From positions 6,140,501 to 6,204,500 of the forward strand of contig NZ_VIGB01000003.1 in NCBI RefSeq assembly GCF_006636205.1: a stretch of DNA of 64,000 nucleotides, read 5' to 3'. Below are positions 52,201 through 61,395 of the stretch, piece by piece. Each line of letters starts with the position of its first letter. Within the stretch, counting starts at the first letter, position 1. Source of the DNA: Kitasatospora acidiphila. GTDB taxonomy: Bacteria > Actinomycetota > Actinomycetes > Streptomycetales > Streptomycetaceae. The notes beneath the pieces are model-generated. The model made no database searches. It had not been told where the DNA came from and worked only from the letters and a program-made list of their open reading frames with translations. Both the position numbers and the translations under genes were made by a program.

Positions 52201-54072
52201 GGCGGCGGCCGGTTCGGACCACCCCCGCGAGCGCGGGGCCGACAGTGGCGGTCATCGTGTGGGCTCCCAGCCGGCGGGACCACCCCCGCGAGCGCGGGGC
52301 CGACCTGCTGCTGGTCGCCTTGGCCCCCGACCTCGACGGACCACCCCCGCGAGCGCGGGGCCGACTTCTGGGCGGCCGGGGAAAGCGGGGTACCCGGCGG
52401 ACCACCCCCGCGAGCGCGGGGCCGACCCTGGGCGTCGTTCCAGTGCGGCAGGGCAACGAGGACCACCCCCGCGAGCGCGGGGCCGACGGGCGCGGTGCGC
52501 GCCGGCAGCACTTGCCCTGGGGACCACCCCCGCGAGCGCGGGGCCGACCCGCTGGTGGTGGATGCGGGTGCCGGTGCCGCGGGACCACCCCCGCGAGCGC
52601 GGGGCCGACGGCTTCGGGGTCGACCAGGTCGGCGATCCAATGGGACCACCCCGCGAGCGCGGGGCCGACTCCCAGCATGCAAGCATGCTGGGACCCTTGT
52701 CGGGACCACCCCCGCGAGCGCGGGGCCGACGTGCCAGCCTGCTGGACCACGGCCTTGCGCTCGGGACCACCCCCGCGAGCGCGGGGCCGACGCGAGGAGG
52801 CCGAGCTGGGCGGCGCGGGCTGCTGGACCACCCCCGCGAGCGCGGGGCCGACACCGCGGTGCGCGGCGCCGTCTGTTACGACTGGGGACCACCCCCGCGA
52901 GCGCGGGGCCGACTCTTCGGGTGGCGTGAGGGCGGCGCTGAAATGGGGACCACCCCCGCGAGCGCGGGGCCGACATCAAGGAGGTTCCATGCGCCGTGCC
53001 ACCCTCAGGACCACCCCCGCGAGCGCGGGGCCGACTTCTGCTCGCCAGTGACTGAGCCGCCCGACACCGGACCACCCCCGCGAGCGCGGGGCCGACACCG
53101 GGTCGGCGCCGTGGAACTGGGCGGTGGAGGGACCACCCCCGCGAGCGCGGGGCCGACATCGAGAGCGCGTCCCGGGTGGCTGCCGGCACGGGACCACCCC
53201 CGCGAGCGCGGGGCCGACTTCTGCTCGCCAGTGACTGAGCCGCCCGACACCGGACCACCCCCGCGAGCGCGGGGCCGACACCGGGTCGGCGCCGTGGAAC
53301 TGGGCGGTGGAGGGACCACCCCCGCGAGCGCGGGGCCGACATCGAGAGCGCGTCCCGGGTGGCTGCCGGCACGGGACCACCCCCGCGAGCGCGGGGCCGA
53401 CGGGGCGGCGCCGACGGACCGGAGGTCGAGGTAGGGACCACCCCCGCGAGCGCGGGGCCGACTCTGGGAGGCGCGCGCACAGGCGCCGGGTCAGGGGACC
53501 ACCCCCGCGAGCGCGGGGCCGACTCACCACCAGCCTGGTCGACTCGCTCGGCCCCAGGACCACCCCCGCGAGCGCGGGGCCGACTTGCCGGCGCCCTGGC
53601 CGATCAGCCTGACCTCGGGACCACCCCCGCGAGCGCGGGGCCGACGGACGGCGGAAGCGTCAACATCGGCGGCACTGAGGACCACCCCCGCGAGCGCGGG
53701 GCCGACACGGGCTGCAGCAGCATGAGCCTGGGGCCGAGGGGACCACCCCCGCGAGCGCGGGGCCGACCCTTCCAAGGGGAGAGAAATGGGCAGCAAGTCG
53801 GGACCACCCCCGCGAGCGCGGGGCCGACGGGGATGCCGGCGGCCCGCACGGCGGCCCCGAAGGACCACCCCCGCGAGCGCGGGGCCGACATCAGGAACAG
53901 CAGGCCGACGGTGACCGCGCCGGGACCACCCCCGCGAGCGCGGGGCCGACCATCAGGCCACCGTGCCGCGGGTCGCTCCCGCGGGACCACCCCCGCGAGC
54001 GCGGGGCCGACAAGAACGTCCGGCTCGGCGACCAGTTCGAGAAGGGACCACCCCCGCGAGCGCGGGGCCGAC
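49281..54072 (-). CRISPR. type I-E CRISPR array, about 80 repeat units
   Basis: A 28-bp repeat (on the plus strand GGACCACCCCCGCGAG then CGCGGGGCCGAC) alternates with spacers of mostly 33 bp, giving a 61-bp period. It holds a stem CCCCGCG/CGCGGGG. Read 5'-3' as type I-E repeats (GTCGGCCCC...), the array points to the minus strand, away from cas2. Repeats at the low-coordinate end are degenerate (49281, 49324-49341, 49376, 49557), which marks it as the old (trailer) end. My hand count is about 80 units including degenerate ones. Internal variants have CCCC instead of CCCCC at about 49437, 51243, 51547 and 52642. Confidence 0.97.
53036..53401 (-). repeat. tandem duplication of three spacer-repeat units
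   Basis: The 183-bp block 53036-53218 (three spacers and three repeats) is repeated exactly at 53219-53401. The spacers begin TTCTGCTCGCC, ACCGGGTCGGC and ATCGAGAGCGC. This is a recombination product within the array, not new acquisition. Confidence 0.9.
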
Positions 54073-54090
54073 ACTTCGTGACCTGCGGTG

Positions 54091-54369
54091 CTATCGGCGC
54101 AGGCGGGCGGAGAGAATCAGTCCGTCGTAGTCGACGGGGTGCCAGCGGTCTTTGCCGGCGGTTCTGACGGTCCAGCCTTGTTCGTTGTTGGCGGGTTCGA
54201 CGAGAACGGCTTGGCCGTTGCCGATGCGAGTGGTGAGGAGGTCCCAGATGCGGTCGCGGATGCGACGGCTGGGGGAGCCGACGAAGACGCCCGCGTTGAC
54301 CTCGACCATCCAGCGGGTGAGGTGCCCTCGGAGGCCCTCGGGGGCGGCGATGAGGATGATCACGGTCAT
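54091..54369 (-). CDS. cas2: CRISPR-associated endoribonuclease Cas2 (type I-E)
   Basis: A 92-aa protein from ATG 54369. It starts MTVIILIAAPEGLRGHLTRW, typical of Cas2e/CasB-type Cas2, and has VFVGSPSRRIRDRIWDLL in the middle. With Cas1 it integrates new spacers. It begins 4 bp after the cas1 stop and its own stop is only 18 bp from the first CRISPR repeat, so the normal leader interval is missing. Confidence 0.95.
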   Translation of the reverse strand: MTVIILIAAPEGLRGHLTRWMVEVNAGVFVGSPSRRIRDRIWDLLTTRIGNGQAVLVEPANNEQGWTVRTAGKDRWHPVDYDGLILSARLRR

Positions 54370-54373
54370 GTGG

Positions 54374-55381
54374 TCAGGCCTCCGGAGGGTTCTGCTCGAA
54401 CTCGGGGCCGATGACGGCGATGTGTTCGTCGCCCATGCCTGGGTCGATCCGCGGTGCGGAGGCTGCCCAGTTGACGCCTCCGGGGACAGCACCCAGGTGC
54501 TCGTCCCAGAGTTCGTTGACCTCCGCGTCGGGGAGGTCGCTCCCTTCAGGCGTGAGGAGGGTCTTGACGTCGCTCACGATGCGTCCGAGCAGACGGTCTT
54601 CAGCGATTCGGTCGCGTAGGGCGAGGCGGGCGTCGCGTTCCTCGGTTCGGCCTTGCTTGGCGAGGTCGAAGGCGAGGGGGATGGTGTAGTCAGCTTTGTA
54701 CAGGTCGGCGATGTCCAGGACAAAGGAAGTGGCCAGGCCGGTGTGTACGAAGCCGAGCCCGGGGCTGACACCGAGGCCGGTGATAACGGCGTGGCAAATG
54801 CCGTAGAGGGCCGCATTGGCAGCCGAGAGCAAGCGGTTGAGGTCGTCGCCGGCCGCGTGAGCGTCGCCTGCCTTGTAGACGCGGCCGTTCCAGGGCACAC
54901 CAGTGCGGCGTGACTCGGCCTGGTACAGCTTGCGGATGCGGGCGCCCTCGCGGCCGCGCAGCTGCTGCATGGTGGCGGAGTCGACGTCCTCGCCGGGGAA
55001 GCGCATGCGGTACATGGCGCGGGCTACAGCGAGCCGTTCTCTGGTGCGACTGACCAGCCAGGCCTGGCGGTTCAGCAGGCCCGCGCCGCGGCTTGGTCCC
55101 AGGCCAGCGGCGTACATGCGCACGCCCTGCTCGCCGACCCAGCACACGGTGGTGCCGGAGTCGGCGAGCAGGTTGATGGCGCCGTGGGTGACGCGGGTGC
55201 CAGGTCCGAGAAGGACGACGGCAACCATGGCGGCTGGGACTCGGACGGTTTCGCGTTTGTTGATGATGACGACGGCGTTCTCGTCGCGGTCGAGGTGGCT
55301 GCGCTCGATGTAGAGGCTGGAGACGCGGTCGGCGAGGCGGTGCAGGTCGTGGGGGTGGGCTTTCCACCAGATGTCAGCCAC
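54374..55381 (-). CDS. cas1: CRISPR-associated integrase Cas1 (type I-E)
   Basis: A 335-aa protein from GTG 55381, overlapping the cas6e stop by 8 bp. VSSLYIERSHLDRDENAV and the C-terminal LGFVHTGLATSFVLDIADLYK split at the turn give the Cas1e catalytic His and Asp. The Glu lies in QQLRGREGARIRKLY. It is the metal-dependent integrase of spacer acquisition. Intact, so adaptation is possible in principle. Confidence 0.95.
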   Translation of the reverse strand: MADIWWKAHPHDLHRLADRVSSLYIERSHLDRDENAVVIINKRETVRVPAAMVAVVLLGPGTRVTHGAINLLADSGTTVCWVGEQGVRMYAAGLGPSRGAGLLNRQAWLVSRTRERLAVARAMYRMRFPGEDVDSATMQQLRGREGARIRKLYQAESRRTGVPWNGRVYKAGDAHAAGDDLNRLLSAANAALYGICHAVITGLGVSPGLGFVHTGLATSFVLDIADLYKADYTIPLAFDLAKQGRTEERDARLALRDRIAEDRLLGRIVSDVKTLLTPEGSDLPDAEVNELWDEHLGAVPGGVNWAASAPRIDPGMGDEHIAVIGPEFEQNPPEA

Positions 55382-56151
55382 CAGTTGGTGCCCCTTGCTG
55401 GTGCAGGGGAGCGAGGGTGAGCAGGCCGCAGCCGTAGGCCTTGGACGGCCCTATGCCGTCAAGGAGCGCGGCTTCCAGGAGCTTTGGGTCGGTGATGCGC
55501 AGTCGTCCCTCGAAGGTGGCAGTGGTGAGGGTCACCCGGGTGCGTGTGCCTGGCTTGCTGAACGTGTGGCGGTTGCGGTCGGTGATCCGCACGTCCCTTG
55601 CCATCTCGCCTCCTGCCGGCGTCTCCGCTTCGGCTAGTCCCGGGGCGGCCGGATCGGTGCGGGCCGTCGGGATCTCGAATCCGCAGCGTGTCGTGCGCTG
55701 AAGGAACCAGCCGAGCTGGTGCGCGGCGGTGCGGTGGGGGATGCGGTAGGAGCGGTGGTGCAGCTCGTCGGCGGTCTTGGTGCGGTGCGGGCTGGACCCG
55801 TTCGGAGTCGAGGTGTTCTGAACCGGGCTGGCGGTGAGGCGGAAGGCGAACTCCCGGCCCGCGGCCAGTTGGGTGAGTAGCGGGGTGTAGTCGCGGATGG
55901 CGTAGTGCTCGCCGTCGGCGTCCGGCCAGCCGGCCTGCTCGACCAGGTGGTTCCAGTCGGGCCGGGTAGGGTGAGGACGAGGAGCTGGGGGCGGCGCGGG
56001 TTGTCGGCATCCAGCCGCCACAGGGCTCGCTGGTCGGTGGGAGGTCGGCGATACCGGCGTTGACCGCGCCGTGCAGGGCCCGCGGATTGGCGAGCAGGGT
56101 TCGGCTGGCGGCGCGCAGTGGGTTGATGCGGATGCGGGACAGGTAGGTCAT
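55374..56151 (-). pseudogene. cas6e: Cas6e (CasE) crRNA endoribonuclease, two frameshifts
   Basis: From ATG 56151 the product begins MTYLSRIRINPLRAASRTLL, as in Cas6e. Two -1 shifts interrupt it: near 56038-56040 (GGG on plus, one G short) and near 55969-55971 (again one G short). Repairing both gives DLP-TDQRALWRLDADNP, then LVLTPTRPDWNHLVEQAGW, then the normal C-terminus with GPSKAYGCGLLTLAPL, about 260 residues. Cas6e cleaves the repeat stem and stays with Cascade. If truly broken, the array could not be processed. Confidence 0.85.
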
Positions 56152-56155
56152 CGGG

Positions 56156-57025
56156 TCACCAGCCCAGTAGGGCGAACGGGTCGTGGCTGCCTTCGGAGCG
56201 TTCGATGTCGGCGGCGCGGCGGGCGGTGGTCTGCGGGGTCAAACCGGTGGGGGTGGCGAGCCAGGTGTGGCGAATGCGGCGGGTGGTGAACTGTCGGCCG
56301 CGCGGGTCGAAGGTGAGGGGCACGTCCTGCCAGGTGTCGTCGCCGACTGGGTCGTCGAGGGTGGCGGGCAGGTCGATGCGATCGGTGCGGTCGGCGGGGG
56401 TGCGGCGTAGGAACGCTTCGCGTTCGTGGTGCCCGGCCTGCCAAGGTTCGTTGCGTAGTGCCGCCTCAAGGCCGGGGTCGCGCAGGTCGCCTAGGACGAC
56501 GGGTTGGGTCGGAGGGCAGGAGCGCCGTCCCAGCGTGAGCGGGAACGAGGGGCGGCGGATCGCGGCTGCCAGGGCTTCCAGGAGAGGCAGCGGGCCTTCG
56601 AGGGCACAGACGAAGACCGCGTCCTGCAGGTAGAAACGCTGGGTGACGTGGGTTTCCTTCGCGGGGGAGGTCGGCTTCTGCAGGCCCTTGGCGTTGACCC
56701 CGGCCTGCGGCAGCGGCCTGCCGCGGTAGTCGCTGACGGTGTGGTAGTCGCGCAACAGGGTGCCCGGCTGGTCGACCCGCACGCCTAGGTGAAGGTCGGT
56801 CAGATCGGTGATGTCCGCTTCGCGGGGGCGCCCGGCGGCCGCCGCGAGTAGCCCCACGACGCCGGACTTGGTCGGCTGAGGGCGGGTCTCCCGTCGGTTG
56901 AAGGCGCTGCGGTCGCCCCAGGATTGCAAGGGGCCCGCCAGGCGCAGGAGCAGGACCGCTCGTGCCGGCTCCGACGTCCGCGGGGAAGTGCCGTCCGCAT
57001 TCGGCGTACCGGAGTGAGGGGACAT
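56156..57025 (-). CDS. cas5e: Cas5e (CasD), Cascade subunit
   Basis: A 289-aa protein from ATG 57025, which overlaps the cas7e stop. LLLRLAGPLQSWGDRSAFNRR, split at the loop, and RPQPTKSGVVGLLAAAAGR are the Cas5 N-terminal RAMP signatures. RRSCPPTQPVVL is the glycine/proline-rich loop. It binds the crRNA 5' handle in Cascade. Intact. Confidence 0.95.
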   Translation of the reverse strand: MSPHSGTPNADGTSPRTSEPARAVLLLRLAGPLQSWGDRSAFNRRETRPQPTKSGVVGLLAAAAGRPREADITDLTDLHLGVRVDQPGTLLRDYHTVSDYRGRPLPQAGVNAKGLQKPTSPAKETHVTQRFYLQDAVFVCALEGPLPLLEALAAAIRRPSFPLTLGRRSCPPTQPVVLGDLRDPGLEAALRNEPWQAGHHEREAFLRRTPADRTDRIDLPATLDDPVGDDTWQDVPLTFDPRGRQFTTRRIRHTWLATPTGLTPQTTARRAADIERSEGSHDPFALLGW

Positions 57026-58161
57026 CAGTTGACGTCCAGTGCGGAGCTGAGAGCTGCCTGCAGGCCTTCGAGGAGCTGCGAGAAGGTCTTGTTGACGCCG
57101 AACGCCTCCGCCAGCTCAGCGGCCTCAGGGTCAGCGTCGCCCAGGGTGTGGCAGACGGCGGCGTAGAGCGGGACGTCGCCCCACTGGCGGGTCGCGGTGA
57201 GGTACTCGCCGGCCAGGCGGAGGGCGGAGGTACAGACGACGCCGTCGCCGACCGGGACGGGCCGCTCGTAAGCGGACACCAGATTGACCGGCTGGTCGGC
57301 GCGGACGACCACCGCGACGAGGCTGGGGCGAGTGCGGTGGGCGAAGGAGTTCGCGTAACCCGTGGGCATGGAACGGGAGAACGAGTCGACGAACAGATCA
57401 ACGGCCTCGAGGGCGGCCTTGTCCTCGCCCAGGTTCTCCTGGAGCTGATGCACGCCGACAGTGGCGTAGCGATAGAGCGTGGCAGAGTTGAAGCCGATGG
57501 TGCCGATCATGCCGGCGCCGGTCTCGTCCGCGGTGTTCTCATCGTCCACTGCCGTGTAGTAGTCGAACTCCAACTCCGTGGCATGAGTGGAGATCGCGTG
57601 GGCTACCTGGGTCGCGGCGTCCACGTTCAACCCGGGGATGTCCGCCACCATCCGCCCGAACAGGGCCACATCGGCCGGGTGTCCGTGCTGCAGCTGCTCG
57701 CGCACGGGAAGACCGGAGACCGCCTTGTCGAGCGCCTCATCGTCCAGCGCCGCCAGATCGACGGCGTCGTCGGCGACCAGGTCGACGATGTTCTCCAGCT
57801 GACGGCGCCCGAAGAACAGTAGGTAGGCGGTGTCCCCGGCCTTCTTGCCCGCCGTGATGCCCATCGGCTTCAGAACCGCTCCGGCGATCCGCTCGGCATC
57901 CTGCGCCGCGATCCCGCTGCGGGCCTGCAGCCGCTTGGCCAGCTGGCCGGCGATCCGCTTGGTCCGGGTTGCGAGGTCCTGCGGGCCGCACCGCTCGGCG
58001 AAGTGCATCCGGGTCGCCCGCTTCCACGCCTGCGACGAGACCCGGGAACGGCGCTTGCCCCCGAAATAGGCCTCCTTCGGGTTCCCGTTGTCGTCGCGGT
58101 TCAGGTTCGCCGGTGGGACGGTCTGCAGGATGTGCACGTCGACAAAGAGACGCCTGATCAT
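57025..58161 (-). CDS. cas7e: Cas7e (CasC), Cascade backbone subunit
   Basis: A 378-aa protein from ATG 58161. FVDVHILQTVPPANLNRDDNG and RSRVSSQAWKRATR are classic Cas7e motifs, as are ELEFDYYTAVDDE and GMIGTIGFNSATLYRY. Six copies form the crRNA-binding spine in Cascade. It is 71 bp from cse2 and intact. Confidence 0.96.
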   Translation of the reverse strand: MIRRLFVDVHILQTVPPANLNRDDNGNPKEAYFGGKRRSRVSSQAWKRATRMHFAERCGPQDLATRTKRIAGQLAKRLQARSGIAAQDAERIAGAVLKPMGITAGKKAGDTAYLLFFGRRQLENIVDLVADDAVDLAALDDEALDKAVSGLPVREQLQHGHPADVALFGRMVADIPGLNVDAATQVAHAISTHATELEFDYYTAVDDENTADETGAGMIGTIGFNSATLYRYATVGVHQLQENLGEDKAALEAVDLFVDSFSRSMPTGYANSFAHRTRPSLVAVVVRADQPVNLVSAYERPVPVGDGVVCTSALRLAGEYLTATRQWGDVPLYAAVCHTLGDADPEAAELAEAFGVNKTFSQLLEGLQAALSSALDVN

Positions 58162-58232
58162 GCGCTGCTCCTCAGAGGTTTGATCAACATAGCTGTGCAT
58201 TAAGGGAGTTCTGTGACAGAAGGCGCTCGCCG

Positions 58233-58841
58233 TCAGGTCCGCGCTTTCTCGCCCGGCTGCTCTTGGCGCCACGCCTGGTAGCCGAGTGCCCAGCGTCGGC
58301 GAACCGCAGGTCGCCGCTCCACGTCGTGCCAGGAGCGAATGTCGGCCATCAGATGGCTGTAGTCCAACGGTTGTTGAACTGCCCGCAGTTGAGTGATCAG
58401 GCCGCGCAGGTGCATCAGCAGAGCGGGCACGCTGGTGGCACCGGCCATCGTGGACACCCGCCGGTCGACCGCATCCTCGCTGAACTTGCCGCTGCGCCGC
58501 AGGGCGAGCAGCGCCTGGCCGACCTTGACGCCGTTGCGGTGCATGGGCGCGACCTGACTCTGCTGGTGCAGACCGAACAGGGCGAGGGCGGCGTGCTCTG
58601 CCTCCTGCTCATCCGAGATCCGATCCTGCAGAGCCAGCACGTCGTCGACCGGACTGGTGTAGAACGGCCAGATCTTGGCACTGTCCATGGCCGGCCTGCC
58701 CAACCCGCCACGCAGGGCGGCGAGTTCCTCACCGGGCGGCAGTGCGGGCCCACCGGTCGCCCAGTCGGTGCGCCACCGGCTATCGGGGCCCACGTACCGG
58801 TCCCAGTAGAGGCGCTTAGCCACGCTCTGCTCTCCCATCAA
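58233..58841 (-). CDS. cse2: Cse2/Cas11e (CasB), Cascade small subunit
   Basis: A 202-aa protein from ATG 58841, overlapping the cas8e stop. It is all-helical with basic faces: LAALRGGLGRPAMDS, WPFYTSPVD and VKVGQALLALRRSGK are the Cse2 landmarks. Two copies stabilise the non-target strand in Cascade. Intact. Confidence 0.93.
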   Translation of the reverse strand: MMGEQSVAKRLYWDRYVGPDSRWRTDWATGGPALPPGEELAALRGGLGRPAMDSAKIWPFYTSPVDDVLALQDRISDEQEAEHAALALFGLHQQSQVAPMHRNGVKVGQALLALRRSGKFSEDAVDRRVSTMAGATSVPALLMHLRGLITQLRAVQQPLDYSHLMADIRSWHDVERRPAVRRRWALGYQAWRQEQPGEKART

Positions 58842-60555
58842 GTATCAGCTCCAGCCATCTCGTCGGCAGACTCTTCGCGGGCCGCCTTCCGCTGCGCCTG
58901 CGCTGCACGCAGCGCCTCCGCCTGACGGGGCAGTACCGCTTCCATTTGCCGGTGGAAGTGATAAGCGGCCGTGCCCAGCGAGTGCAGCGGCGGTTCCGCG
59001 CTCTTGCCGGCGGACGCCGCCCGCCGGCCCGCGAAGGCCGTCGCGGGGGCTGCATCGAACAGCGGCTCGGCCACACTCAGCGCCACCCGCCAGGCAGCGC
59101 CCTCCCACCCATTCCGAAGCTCTTCGACGAGTTCATCACCACCGGCACGCTGCACGGCAACCAGAAGACGCCGCACCAACGGGTCGACCTGGTGAAGAAG
59201 GATCTCGCCGGGGCGCTGCCCCTTGTCCCACGGGATCGGATCAGCCCCAACAGCGCGCCGTAGGTCGGCAGAGAGGTTGTTGACGGCCCACGACAGCTTC
59301 TCGGCCTGCTCGGCGACCTCCAGCAGCATGTCGTGCACCTCCTGGTCTGCGCGCAGGGCCAGGAGCGGGAGCGGGATCGCGTCGTGCAAGACGTCTTCCA
59401 CCACCGCTGACTGCGTGCCGTACACCATCCCGAAGGTCTCGATGCGCAGTGGGTACTCGGCTGCCAACTGCCCATCCTCGACCATGCCCGAGATCTGGTC
59501 GAGCAGGACGCTGGTCTCGAATTTCTCCGTCGTCTGCCTGGCGGGCGCAAGCAACGCCTCAAGCCCCCGCCACACGGCCCTTCCCGCCATGTGGCGGCGC
59601 GGGCGGCGCTCACCGACCGCTGCCTTGGCCGCGCTCGCCTTTCGTGTCGTCGGTTGCCCCAGGTTCCACGCGGTGTGCGGTTCGGTGGCAGGCGCCGGGT
59701 CGAGCCGGTCGCCGGCGCAGAGAACGACCCGCGTGACCATGATGCCGTCGCTACGGTCTTCGGGGATCAGCCGGATCCGGCGGGCCTGCCACGTCCACAG
59801 ATCCAGCAGCCCGTCAGAAGGGCGCGACTCCCACGTGGGCCCGAGAGGATCGCGGTCCCACTGGGGGCGGCCCACCTGCAACTTCGGGGTCACGGGGAGA
59901 TTGAGCAGCAGCGTCTCGTACAGGCTGCGGCCCATCGGTACAACAACGCCCAACTGGCCGAGTGGGCCTGTCGGGTTGCCTGTCGTCTTTCCCGCCTTCA
60001 CCTTCGGATCGCCGGCCGCACCCGTCTTGATCGCGGCGGTGTCCCAGCAGTGCGCGTGCAGGAGCCAGTGAACGGCCTGAGCCGGTGTCAGCTCCAGGGG
60101 ATCGGCGTCAGTCCGAGCTGCGAACAGTGGAACGTTATTGCCGCTAGCCGCAGTTGCCACCAGCGCGGCTGAGCCCTTCGTCTCATCCTTCGGTGTTCGC
60201 AGGTGCGCTGCCTGGGCGAACGGCGCGACGGGGTCGAAGAGGTCGAACCTGGCCCGGTGCTTCTCGAAATACGCTTGCAGCTCTCGTCGTTCGTCCTCGC
60301 TGAAGCGCCCCCGTTTGAAACGGTCGGCCCGCTCGGCCAGGCTGGCCGGGACGCCGAGCGCGTGTCCGACCAGGGGAGCAGGACCTGGCGCAGCAAGGCT
60401 GGCAACTGGGTGGCGAACTCGACCACCACGCCGTCGAACTCGTCGGCCCGCAGCACCGCATCCCGTAGTCCTAAGTGTTCTGGAGCACTGCCGCCGAGCG
60501 GGCGCAGCGTCAGCCACGGCTCGTCGAGCAGGTTGTACTTGGGCACCCGAAACAT
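58838..60555 (-). pseudogene. cas8e: Cas8e (CasA/Cse1) large subunit, frameshifted
   Basis: From ATG 60555: FRVPKYNLLDEPWLTLRPLG is the Cse1 N-terminus. A -1 shift lies at GGGG 60373-60376 (plus strand); one more G joins LLRQVLLP to LVGHALGVPASLAERADRF. The remainder to 58838 is a normal Cse1, including DLFDPVAPFAQ and a C-terminal four-helix bundle, about 572 residues in all. Cas8e recognises the PAM and recruits Cas3. If genuine, the shift would abolish interference. Confidence 0.88.
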
Positions 60556-60642
60556 CCTCCAACTGGCCATGTATAGGCCGTGAGTTGATGACATCATGGC
60601 ACTGTCGGAAGTAGCGTGTGGCTGGAATGCTTGAACTTCTCG

Positions 60643-60790
60643 GTCGGCCCCGCATCGCTGGGCGGGGATGGCTCCTGGCCCTGTATGAGGTCCGCAAGGA
60701 GACGACGATGGGTCCTGCGTTCGCGGGTGCGTCCCCAGGACTGGGGTGTGGCGATGAAGCCTCGTCGAGTCCTAGCCCTGGGGTGACGCC
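60643..60790 (+). repeat. degenerate CRISPR-like repeats in the cas8e-cas3 gap
   Basis: GTCGGCCCCGCATCGCTGG (from 60643, ending GGGGATGGCTCC at 60675), GGTCCTGCGTTCGCGGG (from 60711) and a weaker GTCCTAGCCCTGGGGTG near 60769 lie roughly 60-67 bp apart. They resemble decayed type I-E repeats in the plus orientation, opposite to the main array. The interval 60556-60960 holds no other feature that I can support. Confidence 0.5.
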
Positions 60791-60960
60791 GAAGCTTCGG
60801 AGAATCAAGAAGTCGAACGGTATAGCTCAACCACGTGCGTCGAAAAGGGACTTGATGACACGTCAGCTCGTATGGATGCGCTAGGGTGGGCCACCAACGA
60901 CGGAAGGGCGCCCCGGCTCTTGCACAGCCATTGGGGCGCCCCTGGCAATCTGGAGGCTCG

Positions 60961-61197
60961 ATGTCTCTCCCGATCGGTGATGCCCACAGTCCGCGGCGCA
61001 TCACGCCCAGCAGCCTGGCACGTTTCGGAGGGTGCCACAAGGACCTGACTGCTCTCGTGACCCTGGTCACCGCCTGTGTGATCAGCGGTGACACGGTCTC
61101 CAGGGTGCTCAAGCAAGTCACCATCTTGGTGGTCGCGGTGATCTTCCTGATCATCGTCACCTCGGCGGCGCGGATGTTCGATGCACTTCACGAGTGA
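60961..61197 (+). CDS. small membrane protein inside the cas locus
   Basis: A 78-aa product from ATG 60961, with a well-placed GGAGG (CTGGAGGCTCGATG). It lies on the strand opposite to cas. Near its C-terminus is one transmembrane helix (VTILVVAVIFLIIVTSAA). Just upstream, GGGCGCCCC (60905-60913) and GGGGCGCCCC (60933-60942) form a hairpin that could be a terminator or leader structure. No family is recognised. Confidence 0.5.
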   Translation: MSLPIGDAHSPRRITPSSLARFGGCHKDLTALVTLVTACVISGDTVSRVLKQVTILVVAVIFLIIVTSAARMFDALHE

Positions 61198-61225
61198 GTA
61201 GTCTTTGCGGCTGAGTCCTGCCAGT

Positions 61226-61302
61226 GTGGCCCCGCGTTCGCGGGGATGGTTCCGGCATAGCTCAACCTCGGGCGTCGGCTCCGCGTTCGCGGGGTTGGAC
61301 CG
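61226..61302 (+). repeat. two type I-E-like repeats near cas3
   Basis: GTGGCCCCGCGTTCGCGGGG (start of a 29-bp unit at 61226-61254) and GTCGGCTCCGCGTTCGCGGGG-like (29-bp unit at 61274-61302) flank only 19 bp. The sequence differs from the main array repeat (stem CCCCGCGTTCGCGGGG) and the orientation is plus. They look like a remnant of a second array downstream of cas3. Confidence 0.65.
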
Positions 61303-61395
61303 CTGTCACGATTGGCCTTGGCCTGACGGCACAGGTGAGATTGCCCGCGTGATCGCAGCGAGCGGGGTGGATTCCACTGGCGGGGTCCACCCCGC

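Noticed and set aside
49187-53612. Many long open frames on both strands across the CRISPR array, with GPPPRARGR- and ASAGPT-like repeats
   Set aside because: They are translations of the 28-bp repeat in GC-rich DNA; the 61-bp period rotates the repeat through all three frames.
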